Positions 57,559-64,000 of a stretch of 64,000 nucleotides of DNA are shown here, piece after piece. Where the stretch lies: NCBI RefSeq assembly GCF_000515395.1, contig NZ_KI911782.1, positions 5,300,070 through 5,364,069 of the forward strand, written 5' to 3'. A model generated the notes under the pieces. The model was not told where the DNA came from and did not search any database. It worked only from the letters and a program-made list of their open reading frames with translations. The position numbers and the translations under genes are program-made. Every line of letters starts with the position of its first letter. Position 1 is the first letter of the stretch. This DNA is from Jiangella gansuensis DSM 44835. Lineage in GTDB: Bacteria > Actinomycetota > Actinomycetes > Jiangellales > Jiangellaceae.

Positions 57559-59955
57559 GTGACGAACACGGTCCAACTGTCGGTCGAGCAGCGCATCGCC
57601 GACGAGCTCGGCGTCCGCGAACACCAGGTCCTGGCCACGGTGGCGCTGCTCGACGAAGGCGCCACCGTCCCATTCATCGCCCGGTACCGCAAGGAGAAGA
57701 CCGGCGCGCTCGACGACGCCCAGCTACGCACGCTGGAAGAGCGGCTGCGCTACTTGCGCGAGCTGGAGGAGCGGCGGACCGCGATCCTCGACTCCATCCG
57801 CGAGCAGGGGAAGCTCGACCCCCAGCTCGAGGCGCAGATCATGGCCGCGGACTCCAAGGCCCGGCTCGAGGACATCTACCTGCCGTACAAGCCGAAGCGG
57901 CGCACCAAGGCGCAGATCGCCCGCGAGGCCGGGCTGGAGCCGCTGGCGGACGGGTTGCTCGCCGACCCCACTCTGGACCCGCAGGAGACCGCCGCCGCGT
58001 ACCTGAACGCCGAGGCCGGGGTCGAGGACGCTGCCGCGGCACTCGCCGGCGCCCGGGCCATCCTGGTCGAGCGGTTCACCGAGGACGCCGACCTCATCGG
58101 CTCGCTGCGCGAGAAGGTGTGGTCCACCGGCCGCATGGTCGCGAAGGTCCGTGAGGGCAAGGAGCAGGCCGGTGCGAAGTTCGCCGACTACTTCGACGTC
58201 GCCGAGCCGCTGACCGCCCTGCCGTCGCACCGGGTGCTGGCGATGTTCCGGGGTGAGAAGGAGGAGATCCTCGACCTCACCGTCGACCCCGCCGCCTCCG
58301 ACGACGACGCCGCCACACCCGGCCCCACCCCGTACGAGGCCGAGATCGCGGCCCGCTTCGGCATCGTGAACGAGGGCCGGCCGGCCGACCGCTGGCTGGG
58401 TGAGACGGTCCGCTGGGCCTGGCGCACCCGGATCATGCTCCGCCTCGACCTCGACCTGCGGATGCGGCTGCGCGAGGCGGCCGAGGAGGAGGCCATCCGG
58501 GTCTTCGCCACCAACCTGCGTGATCTCCTGCTGGCCGCGCCCGCCGGCACCCGCGCCACGCTGGGCCTCGATCCGGGGTACCGCACCGGCGTCAAGGTCG
58601 CCGTCGTCGACGCCACCGGCAAGGTCGTCGCCACCGACACCATCTACCCGCACCAGCCGCGCGACCGGTGGGCGGAATCGCTGGCCACACTCGACCGGCT
58701 GGTCACCCAGCACGGCGTCGAACTGGTGGCCATCGGCAACGGCACCGCCTCGCGCGAGACCGACAAGCTCGCCGCCGAGCTGGTCAGCCGCCACCCCGGC
58801 GTCACCAAGGTGATGGTCTCGGAGGCCGGCGCGTCGGTGTACTCCGCGTCGGCGTTCGCCTCACAGGAACTGCCCGACCTGGACGTCTCGCTGCGCGGCG
58901 CCGTCTCCATCGCCCGCCGGCTGCAGGACCCGCTGGCCGAGCTGGTGAAGATCGATCCGAAGTCGATCGGCGTCGGCCAGTACCAGCACGACCTGCCCGA
59001 CCTGTCGCTCTCCCGGTCGCTGGACGCTGTGGTCGAAGACTGCGTGAACGCCGTGGGCGTCGACCTCAACACCGCGTCGACGCCGCTGCTGACCCGGGTG
59101 TCCGGCATCACCCCCGGGCTGGCCGACAACATCGTCGCGCACCGCGAGGCGAACGGCCCGTTCCGGTCCCGCACGGCCCTGAAGGAGGTGCCACGGCTGG
59201 GCCCGAAGGCGTTCGAGCAGTGTGCCGGCTTCCTGCGCATCCGCGGCGGCGACGACCCCCTCGACTCCTCCAGCGTCCACCCCGAGGCGTACCCGCTGGT
59301 GCGGCGCATCGTCGAACGCTCCGGGCGCGACCTCACCGGCCTGCTCGGCGACACCCGGATGCTGCGGGAGTTCCGGCCCAGTGACTTCGCCGACGACACC
59401 TTCGGCCTGCCCACCGTCACCGACGTGCTGAAGGAACTGGAGAAGCCCGGCCGCGACCCGCGCCCGTCGTTCAAGACCGCCACGTTCAGCGATGGCGTGG
59501 AGAAGATCACCGACCTGACGCCCGGCATGGTGCTGGAGGGCGTGGTCACCAACGTCGCCGGCTTCGGGGCGTTCGTCGACATCGGCGTGCACCAGGACGG
59601 TCTCGTGCACGTGTCCGCGATGTCACGGCGGTTCGTGTCCGACCCGCGTGAGGTGGTCAAGCCTGGCGACGTCGTCCGGGTCAAGGTGCTCGACGTCGAC
59701 GTCGACCGTAAGCGGATCTCGCTGACGCTGAGGCTCGACGACGACGTCACACCCGGCGGACGGCGCTCGCCTGCGGCCGACGACGGCGGACGCGGCCCGG
59801 CCGGCGGCGGGCGCGGCGGTGACCGGCGAGGCGGTGGCGGTGGCCGCGGCGGTGACCGGCGAGGCGGCCGCGCACCACGCGACGGACGCGGTGGCCAGGC
59901 CGCGCCGGGCGGCGCCATCGCCGATGCGTTCCGGCGCGCCGGCTACGGCAAGTGA
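57559..59955 (+). CDS. tex: Tex family RNA-binding protein (S1 domain)
   Basis: A protein of about 798 residues of the Tex/YqgF family. Regions: N-terminal Tex domain ([49 protein letters not shown]), the RNase H-like YqgF core ([33 protein letters not shown]), helix-hairpin-helix repeats ([47 protein letters not shown]) and a C-terminal S1 domain ([35 protein letters not shown]). A Gly/Arg-rich tail (RGGDRRGG units) follows. It binds RNA and affects transcription. The GTG at 57559 is the natural family start; the frame stays open to 57205. Confidence 0.94.
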   Translation: MTNTVQLSVEQRIADELGVREHQVLATVALLDEGATVPFIARYRKEKTGALDDAQLRTLEERLRYLRELEERRTAILDSIREQGKLDPQLEAQIMAADSKARLEDIYLPYKPKRRTKAQIAREAGLEPLADGLLADPTLDPQETAAAYLNAEAGVEDAAAALAGARAILVERFTEDADLIGSLREKVWSTGRMVAKVREGKEQAGAKFADYFDVAEPLTALPSHRVLAMFRGEKEEILDLTVDPAASDDDAATPGPTPYEAEIAARFGIVNEGRPADRWLGETVRWAWRTRIMLRLDLDLRMRLREAAEEEAIRVFATNLRDLLLAAPAGTRATLGLDPGYRTGVKVAVVDATGKVVATDTIYPHQPRDRWAESLATLDRLVTQHGVELVAIGNGTASRETDKLAAELVSRHPGVTKVMVSEAGASVYSASAFASQELPDLDVSLRGAVSIARRLQDPLAELVKIDPKSIGVGQYQHDLPDLSLSRSLDAVVEDCVNAVGVDLNTASTPLLTRVSGITPGLADNIVAHREANGPFRSRTALKEVPRLGPKAFEQCAGFLRIRGGDDPLDSSSVHPEAYPLVRRIVERSGRDLTGLLGDTRMLREFRPSDFADDTFGLPTVTDVLKELEKPGRDPRPSFKTATFSDGVEKITDLTPGMVLEGVVTNVAGFGAFVDIGVHQDGLVHVSAMSRRFVSDPREVVKPGDVVRVKVLDVDVDRKRISLTLRLDDDVTPGGRRSPAADDGGRGPAGGGRGGDRRGGGGGRGGDRRGGRAPRDGRGGQAAPGGAIADAFRRAGYGK

Positions 59956-59986
59956 GTCTTCGCTGACGGACGGGGAGCGGGCCGTC

Positions 59987-60322
59987 TCAATACTGGTTGG
60001 GCAACTCGAGGAAGAGCGCGAGGATAGCCTCGACCTCGGCCAGGTCGGTGGGGTTGATCTCGGCGAGAAATCGGATGAGCCGCTTCGTCGACACTGTCCT
60101 GATCTGCTCGACCTGTACGTAGGACGCTTCTGCGAGGGTGCCGACGATCTCGACGCGTGTCGGGTACGGGCGCTTGGCCGTGGTGATCGGCAGCACCGTG
60201 ACCAGTTGCGATCCCGAGAACGTGTCCCCGCTGATGACCAGTAGCGGGCGCCGATAGGTCTGCTCATGACCAATCGGGTTGCCGAGATCGCCGCTCCAGA
60301 TCTGGCCGCGGCGTGGATTCAC
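59987..60322 (-). CDS. MazF/PemK-type toxin
   Basis: A 111-residue endoribonuclease-type toxin: MNPRRGQIWSGDLGNPIGHEQTYRRPLLVISGDTF is the MazF/PemK N-terminus (the G-x-[IV]-x-x-x-[DN] turn and RP[LV] strand), followed by LVTVLPITTAKRPYPTRVEI, SYVQVEQIRTVSTKRLI (the substrate-binding strand with Thr/Ser-x3-R) and a C-terminal helix. It would cleave single-stranded RNA at a short sequence. Its ATG overlaps the antitoxin stop by 4 nt, the usual order of antitoxin then toxin. It is convergent with tex, 31 bp away. Confidence 0.92.
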   Translation of the reverse strand: MNPRRGQIWSGDLGNPIGHEQTYRRPLLVISGDTFSGSQLVTVLPITTAKRPYPTRVEIVGTLAEASYVQVEQIRTVSTKRLIRFLAEINPTDLAEVEAILALFLELPNQY

Positions 60323-60567
60323 GGCTCGATGCCGTCGGTCAAGGTCTCCGCGAAGACCTCGGCCTCGGCTGCGAGGTCCGCGCGAGCCTCAGGCGTGGTC
60401 ATGGTGCGTTCGACCTCGGCCCAGAACTTCTCCCGCCGCGCAGCCACTAGGTCACGACGAACGAGGTCAGTGACGTATGCCGACAGCGATGTTCCCTGAT
60501 CCTTCGCCCGCCGACGAGCCGCGTCTGCGAGGTCGTCCGGCATGCGCGCCTGAATAAGCACTGTCAT
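60319..60567 (-). CDS. Ribbon-helix-helix antitoxin partner of MazF-type toxin
   Basis: An 82-residue protein: MTVLIQARMPDDLADAARRRAKDQGTSLSAYVTDLVRRDLV is an arc/MetJ-type ribbon-helix-helix, used for DNA binding, and the remaining 40 residues (FWAEVERTMTTPEARADLAAEAEVFAETLTD) form an acidic segment that would bind the toxin. The ATG has TATGGT ending 6 nt upstream, no ribosome binding site. A palindrome lies in the promoter spacer, so the antitoxin probably represses its own operon. Confidence 0.9.
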   Translation of the reverse strand: MTVLIQARMPDDLADAARRRAKDQGTSLSAYVTDLVRRDLVAARREKFWAEVERTMTTPEARADLAAEAEVFAETLTDGIEP

Positions 60568-60602
60568 ACCTACACCATAGTCAGGATGACGTCATCGACA
60601 CA
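60568..60602 (-). promoter_or_regulatory. Toxin-antitoxin promoter with palindromic operator
   Basis: On the minus strand the -10 box TATGGT (60579-60574) ends 6 nt before the antitoxin ATG. The perfect 12-bp palindrome GATGACGTCATC (60585-60596) occupies most of the 17-bp region upstream of it. This is a leaderless, probably autorepressed promoter. Confidence 0.65.
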
Positions 60603-60645
60603 TACACAACCACATGCACTCAGACATACCGTGGAGCGTTTGGTG

Positions 60646-61299
60646 TCAGAGGCCGGTACCTAGCCGGGGCTCGAACGCGGACACCCAGAACACCCGGTGG
60701 CCGGCGTCGTAATCGTGGATCAGTGCGGCGCTGCCGGGGCGTAGCTCGTCGGAGCCGCGCTGGCGCACCTCGATGACGAGCAATGCACCGTCGGCGCCGG
60801 TGACCTCGGCCTGCCCGGTGTCCGGTCCGACCCGGGCGGACCGGACGACGCACACGTTGCCGACCAGGTCCGCCGGGTCGTGGACCGGGCCACGACGCAA
60901 CGCCCGGCGGATCGGAACCGCCAGCGCGGCGGTCCCAGCCCAGGCCAGCGCGACCGCTGCGAGCAGGATGCCCATGGACGCGGCGAGACTCGGCGGCGGG
61001 TCGGCCGGCTCGTCGACCACCGCGGCCGTCGCGACGAGGCTGACGATCCACGCCACCGCGATCAGCAGCGACACGACCAGGCTCAGCGGCAGCCCACCGA
61101 GCCCGACCGCGGAGCGCAAACCGACACCGTCGACGGCGGGCCGTTCGAGCACGGTGCCGGACACCATGACCAACAGCCAGTAGACGAGCACCGCCAGCAT
61201 CAGGAACGTGAACGGCAGCACCGGAAGCGTCATCGCGGCGTCGAACACCTCGTTCACCGGTACCGCACTGCCCTTCCGCCCCCGAAACGAAATGTCCAC
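60646..61299 (-). CDS. Membrane protein with C-terminal OB-fold-like domain (YqiJ-like)
   Basis: A protein of about 217 residues. Three hydrophobic segments (LPVLPFTFLMLAVLVYWLLVMVSG, GLPLSLVVSLLIAVAWIVSLVATAAVV, SMGILLAAVALAWAGTAALAVPI) precede a soluble domain: DLVGNVCVVRSARVGPDTGQAEVTGADGALLVIEVRQRG, which fits the OB-fold of YqiJ/NfeD-like proteins that partner with flotillins. No flotillin gene is adjacent. The GTG at 61299 is the farthest start; the GTG at 61257 (VNEVFDAAM) is nearer to the usual YqiJ N-terminus. Function uncertain. Confidence 0.75.
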   Translation of the reverse strand: MDISFRGRKGSAVPVNEVFDAAMTLPVLPFTFLMLAVLVYWLLVMVSGTVLERPAVDGVGLRSAVGLGGLPLSLVVSLLIAVAWIVSLVATAAVVDEPADPPPSLAASMGILLAAVALAWAGTAALAVPIRRALRRGPVHDPADLVGNVCVVRSARVGPDTGQAEVTGADGALLVIEVRQRGSDELRPGSAALIHDYDAGHRVFWVSAFEPRLGTGL

Positions 61300-61396
61300 C
61301 TTCAGGGTTCGTCCGCGCAGGTGGTCGAAGAGTTGATCGTACCGTCGGCGACGGGGTGCGCACCGTGTTTTTCCGGCGTCGTCCTAGGCTCACACC

Positions 61397-62434
61397 GTGC
61401 GCGCCATGGTGTACGAGAAATTCCGCGAGCGGCCCATGGTTCGCGGGGTGCCCAGCCCGTCCTGCCCACCGGCGGGGGCGATCATCCGGGTCCAGGCCAC
61501 GGGCCTGTGCCGCAGCGACTGGCACGCGTGGATGGGTCACGACGACGACGTCACCGTCCCGCACGTGCCCGGGCACGAGCTGGCCGGCACGCTCGCCGAG
61601 GTCGGCCCGGAGGTCACCGGCTGGCGCATCGGCGACCGTGTCACCACGCCGTTCGTGTGCGCCTGCGGCAGCTGCGAGCGCTGCCGGGCCGGCGACCACC
61701 AGGTGTGCGACCGGCAGACCCAGCCGGGCTTCACGCACTGGGGCTCGTTCGCCGAGCTGGTCGCGATCGAGCACGCCGAGGTCAACCTCGTCCGGGTACC
61801 CGACGGCGTCGACATCGCCACCGCGGCGAGCCTGGGCTGCCGGTTCGCCACCGCGTACCGGGCGGTCGTGGCGCAGGGCCGGGTCCACGACGGCGCCTGG
61901 GTCGCTGTGCACGGCTGCGGTGGTCTCGGCCTGTCCGCGGTCATGATCGCCGCGGCGCGAGGTGCGCAGGTGGTCGCCGTCGATGTCACGGGCCCGGCGC
62001 TGGAGCTGGCCCGCCGGGCCGGCGCCACCGTCGTCGTCGACGGGTCCGCCGAGCCCGACGTCGCCGCCGCGGTCCGCGATGCCACCGGCGGCGGAGCGCA
62101 CGTGTCCATCGATGCCCTGGGCTGCACCACCACGTTCCAGAACTCCCTACGCGGGCTGCGCAAGCGCGGCCGGCACGTGCAGGCCGGGCTGCTGCTGGCC
62201 GAGCACGCCACCCAGGCCGTGGCCATGGGCCCGGTCGTGGCGAACGAGTTGGAGATCCTCGGCAGCCACGGCATGGCAGCACACGACTACCCGCCGATGC
62301 TCGCGGAGATCGCGGCCGGGACGCTGCGGCCGGAGCTGCTCATCGGCCGCGAGCTGACGCTGGAGGACGGCGTGGACGCACTGCTGGCCATGTCGCACGG
62401 CTCACCCGCGGGCGTCACGATCCTGCGCCCGTAG
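61397..62434 (+). CDS. Zinc-dependent alcohol dehydrogenase (MDR family)
   Basis: A 345-residue zinc ADH. Catalytic zinc ligands are in ATGLCRSDWHAWMGH and the PGHELAG block; the structural zinc motif is CACGSCERCRAGDHQVC (four Cys with 2-2-7 spacing); the Rossmann motif is VHGCGGLGLSAVMIAAARGA. It would oxidise an alcohol or reduce an aldehyde with NAD(P). The GTG at 61397 has TAGGCT ending 6 nt before it, fitting a leaderless start; an ATG three codons later is the alternative. The frame ends in a short 7-bp tandem repeat that begins at its stop codon. Confidence 0.93.
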   Translation: MRAMVYEKFRERPMVRGVPSPSCPPAGAIIRVQATGLCRSDWHAWMGHDDDVTVPHVPGHELAGTLAEVGPEVTGWRIGDRVTTPFVCACGSCERCRAGDHQVCDRQTQPGFTHWGSFAELVAIEHAEVNLVRVPDGVDIATAASLGCRFATAYRAVVAQGRVHDGAWVAVHGCGGLGLSAVMIAAARGAQVVAVDVTGPALELARRAGATVVVDGSAEPDVAAAVRDATGGGAHVSIDALGCTTTFQNSLRGLRKRGRHVQAGLLLAEHATQAVAMGPVVANELEILGSHGMAAHDYPPMLAEIAAGTLRPELLIGRELTLEDGVDALLAMSHGSPAGVTILRP

Positions 62435-62476
62435 CCTGCCGCCTGCCGCCTGCCGCCTGCCGCCTGCCGCCTGCCG
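62435..62476. repeat. 7-bp tandem repeat
   Basis: Six consecutive copies of CCTGCCG directly follow the stop codon of the alcohol dehydrogenase gene and run straight into repeat family A copy 2. Such arrays vary by slippage; no function is evident. Confidence 0.92.
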
Positions 62477-62555
62477 CGAAATGATCACGTGGACCATGGG
62501 TGCTCCCGCTCCACCAGGAATGCTTGCCTGCCGGAGCGGGAGAACGCCTGGTGGT
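62476..62555 (+). repeat. Dispersed ~80-bp repeat, family A copy 2
   Basis: Order: GCGAAATGATCACGTGGACCATGGGTGC, CCCGCTCCACCAGGAATGC, TTGCCTG, CGGAGCGGGAGAACGCCTGGTGG. CCCGCTCC can pair with GGAGCGGG, giving a hairpin. It lies between two plus-strand genes, downstream of the alcohol dehydrogenase gene and upstream of the first DUF1906 gene. No other feature is seen in 62556-62592. Confidence 0.88.
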
Positions 62556-62592
62556 GTCCGCGAACCCCTTACCGTGACCGATCCGAGGTGAT

Positions 62593-63462
62593 ATGACTGA
62601 TGGCATGACTCTGCGACGAGGCCCCGTCATGGCTGTGCTGGTGTCCCTGGCCGCGGTTCTGACCGGCAGCACGGCGGCGGCCACCATGTCGCCCGTGTCT
62701 CCGACGGCGGAACCCGAACAGGTACCGGTGGCGATGCCGGAACCCACCATCGCCCAGGGTCTCGGGTTCGACACCTGCACGGCGCCCTCGGTCGCCGCCC
62801 TGCAGGCCTGGTGGGGCACCTCGCCGTACGAGACGGTGAACATCTACTTCGGCGGGCTCAACCGGGGCTGCCGGCAGCCCAACCTCACCCCGGAATGGGT
62901 TCAGTCGGTCACCGGCATCGGCTGGGGCCTCCTGCCCACCTACATGGGTCACCAGCCCAGCTGCATGCTCGGCAACAAGCCGCACCGCTTCACCGAGGCC
63001 AACGCCAGCTCCATCGGAACGTCCGACGCCGAGGACGCTGTCGCGCAGGCGCAGGCCCTCGGGCTACTCTCGGGCAGCGCCCTCTACGCCGACGTCGAGC
63101 ACTACGACCGCACCGACTCCTCGTGCGTCAACGCGGTGCGCAACTACGTGTCCGCGTGGGTGCGCACGCTGCACGCGGCCGAGTACCGCGCCGGTGTCTA
63201 CGTACACCAGAACTCGGGGCTGATCGACCTCTCCGCCGTCTACGACTCACCCGACCACGCCCGCCCGGACGCCGTCTGGATGGCCCGTTGGGATGGCAAC
63301 CCAGCGCTGACGGGCTGGCCCACCGCACCGGACAGCCAGTGGTCGAATCATCAGCGGGCCAAGCAGTACCTGGGCGACCACGACGAGACGTGGGGCGGCG
63401 TCACCATCAACATCGACAGCGACTCCCTGGACGCGCCCATCGCCACGGTTGCAGGTCGGTAA
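62593..63462 (+). CDS. Secreted DUF1906 (Rv2525c-like glycoside hydrolase-like) protein
   Basis: A 289-residue exported protein. The signal peptide (LRRGPVMAVLVSLAAVLTGSTAAA) ends near residue 30. The rest is one DUF1906 domain, a TIM-barrel related to GH25-type enzymes and to mycobacterial Rv2525c: GLGFDTCTAPSVAALQAWW, VNIYFGGLNRGC, LLPTYMGHQPSC, ALYADVEHYDR (candidate catalytic Asp/Glu), RAGVYVHQNSG and a final WGGVTINIDSDSLD. It may act on or bind cell-wall glycans. The ATG at 62593 has GAGGTGAT just upstream. A second copy follows at 63535. Confidence 0.9.
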   Translation: MTDGMTLRRGPVMAVLVSLAAVLTGSTAAATMSPVSPTAEPEQVPVAMPEPTIAQGLGFDTCTAPSVAALQAWWGTSPYETVNIYFGGLNRGCRQPNLTPEWVQSVTGIGWGLLPTYMGHQPSCMLGNKPHRFTEANASSIGTSDAEDAVAQAQALGLLSGSALYADVEHYDRTDSSCVNAVRNYVSAWVRTLHAAEYRAGVYVHQNSGLIDLSAVYDSPDHARPDAVWMARWDGNPALTGWPTAPDSQWSNHQRAKQYLGDHDETWGGVTINIDSDSLDAPIATVAGR

Positions 63463-63534
63463 CGTCTGCGAATCCGCACGTCAACCGCCCGTTCCCCGGA
63501 GCACACTCAAGGAGGTAGGGACGGGGGGTCGGCC

Positions 63535-64000
63535 ATGAGACGCTGGACGCGCAGCTTCACCCGGGCGGCCGGCGTCGTCATCGGATCGGCGACGCTCGTG
63601 GTCGCCGCACTCACGGCGCCGGCCAGCGGCTACCCGGCCACCCCTGGCATCTACCCGCCGGGGTCGTCGGCCACCATGACCACCGGGCGCGGCTTCGACA
63701 CCTGCACGGCACCGTCGCTGGCGGCGCTGCGGGCCTGGCTGGCGTCGCCGTTCCGCACCGTCAACATCTACTTCGGTGGCGTGAACCGCGGCTGCGCGCA
63801 GCCGAACCTCACCGCGGCGTGGGTCCGGGACGCCACCTCGATGGGCTGGCGCCTGCTGCCCACGTATTTCGGCCGGCAGCCGTTCTGTATGGTCGGCAAC
63901 AAACCACATCGCTACACCGCAGCCGACGCCGGCTCGTTCGGCACCTCCGACGGCCAGGACGCGGTGGCCCGGGCTCGCGCTTTGGGGCTGCTGCCGGGCA
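63535..64000 (+). CDS. Second DUF1906 protein (partial, cut by right edge)
   Basis: The first 155 residues of a paralogue of the preceding gene, with a signal peptide (RRWTRSFTRAAGVVIGSATLVVAALTAPASG) and GRGFDTCTAPSLAALRAWL, VNIYFGGVNRGC, LLPTYFGRQPFC, DAVARARALGLLPG. The two proteins agree at most positions of the overlapping domain, so this is a tandem duplication. A strong AAGGAGG lies about 20 nt upstream and a GGGGGG nearer the ATG at 63535. The C-terminus lies outside the window. Confidence 0.9.
   Translation, partial: MRRWTRSFTRAAGVVIGSATLVVAALTAPASGYPATPGIYPPGSSATMTTGRGFDTCTAPSLAALRAWLASPFRTVNIYFGGVNRGCAQPNLTAAWVRDATSMGWRLLPTYFGRQPFCMVGNKPHRYTAADAGSFGTSDGQDAVARARALGLLPG

Noticed and set aside
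62435-62476. Possible CRISPR-like array
   Set aside because: The 7-bp units are contiguous with no spacers; no cas genes are present in the window.
1-64000. Prophage, integrative element or insertion sequence
   Set aside because: No integrase, transposase, terminase or att-like tRNA duplication was found; neither tRNA gene has an adjacent integrase or a partial repeat that I can see.

Overview
The window is about 64 kb of very GC-rich DNA (roughly 70% by eye) from a high-GC Gram-positive actinomycete. This rests on GTG starts, an AfsR/SARP regulator, a mycobacterial-type L,D-transpeptidase, an LPXTG-anchored protein, an Rv2525c-like DUF1906 pair, a SAM-IV-type riboswitch, and the order topA - tmk - holB - ricT. 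Jiangellaceae or a related family is a plausible guess, but the sequence alone does not prove it. I see no phage genes, no IS element and no CRISPR array. It reads as ordinary chromosome with many small regulated accessory operons.

Layout. (1) 1-7162, minus: an eight-gene catabolic operon in which every junction is a 4-nt stop/start overlap: GntR/FCD regulator, ThDP-dependent lyase-like enzyme, enolase-superfamily dehydratase, NAD epimerase, RidA, TRAP solute-binding protein, TRAP small permease, creatininase-family hydrolase. It continues off the left edge. (2) 7.3-19 kb: tRNA-Gly(CCC), purC, small regulator/enzyme operons (ArsR-like + membrane protein + quinone oxidoreductase; HxlR + GH16-like protein), a methyltransferase, a large SARP-type regulator, GNAT and TetR genes. 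(3) 19-33 kb: oxidoreductases, aldo/keto reductase, dinB with a LexA box, an ArsR-type/SRPBCC/hydrolase operon, 3-hydroxybutyrate dehydrogenase, two hydrolases, Gfo/Idh/MocA, SDR, FUSC-like exporter, SMP-30. (4) 33-50 kb: tRNA-Thr(CGT), L,D-transpeptidase, TAP-type peptidase, ricT, LPXTG protein, holB-tmk, DedA, a serpin, topA, an ArsR-MFS pair. (5) 50-64 kb: yggS, a YndJ-like membrane protein, merR-AKR, a decayed patch, a CAP-domain lipoprotein, M28 peptidase, a class V aminotransferase behind a SAM-IV riboswitch, tex, a MazF-type toxin-antitoxin pair, an alcohol dehydrogenase, and two tandem DUF1906 genes cut by the right edge.

Themes across the window. Many genes lack a Shine-Dalgarno sequence and instead carry a TANNNT-like -10 hexamer 6-7 nt before the start codon, the signature of leaderless mRNAs; this also settles several start codons. 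Several small regulators have a clear palindromic operator in their own promoter. Intergenic regions carry dispersed hairpin repeats: an ~80-bp family with five copies, two further families with two copies each, and several hairpins that contain stop codons of flanking genes.
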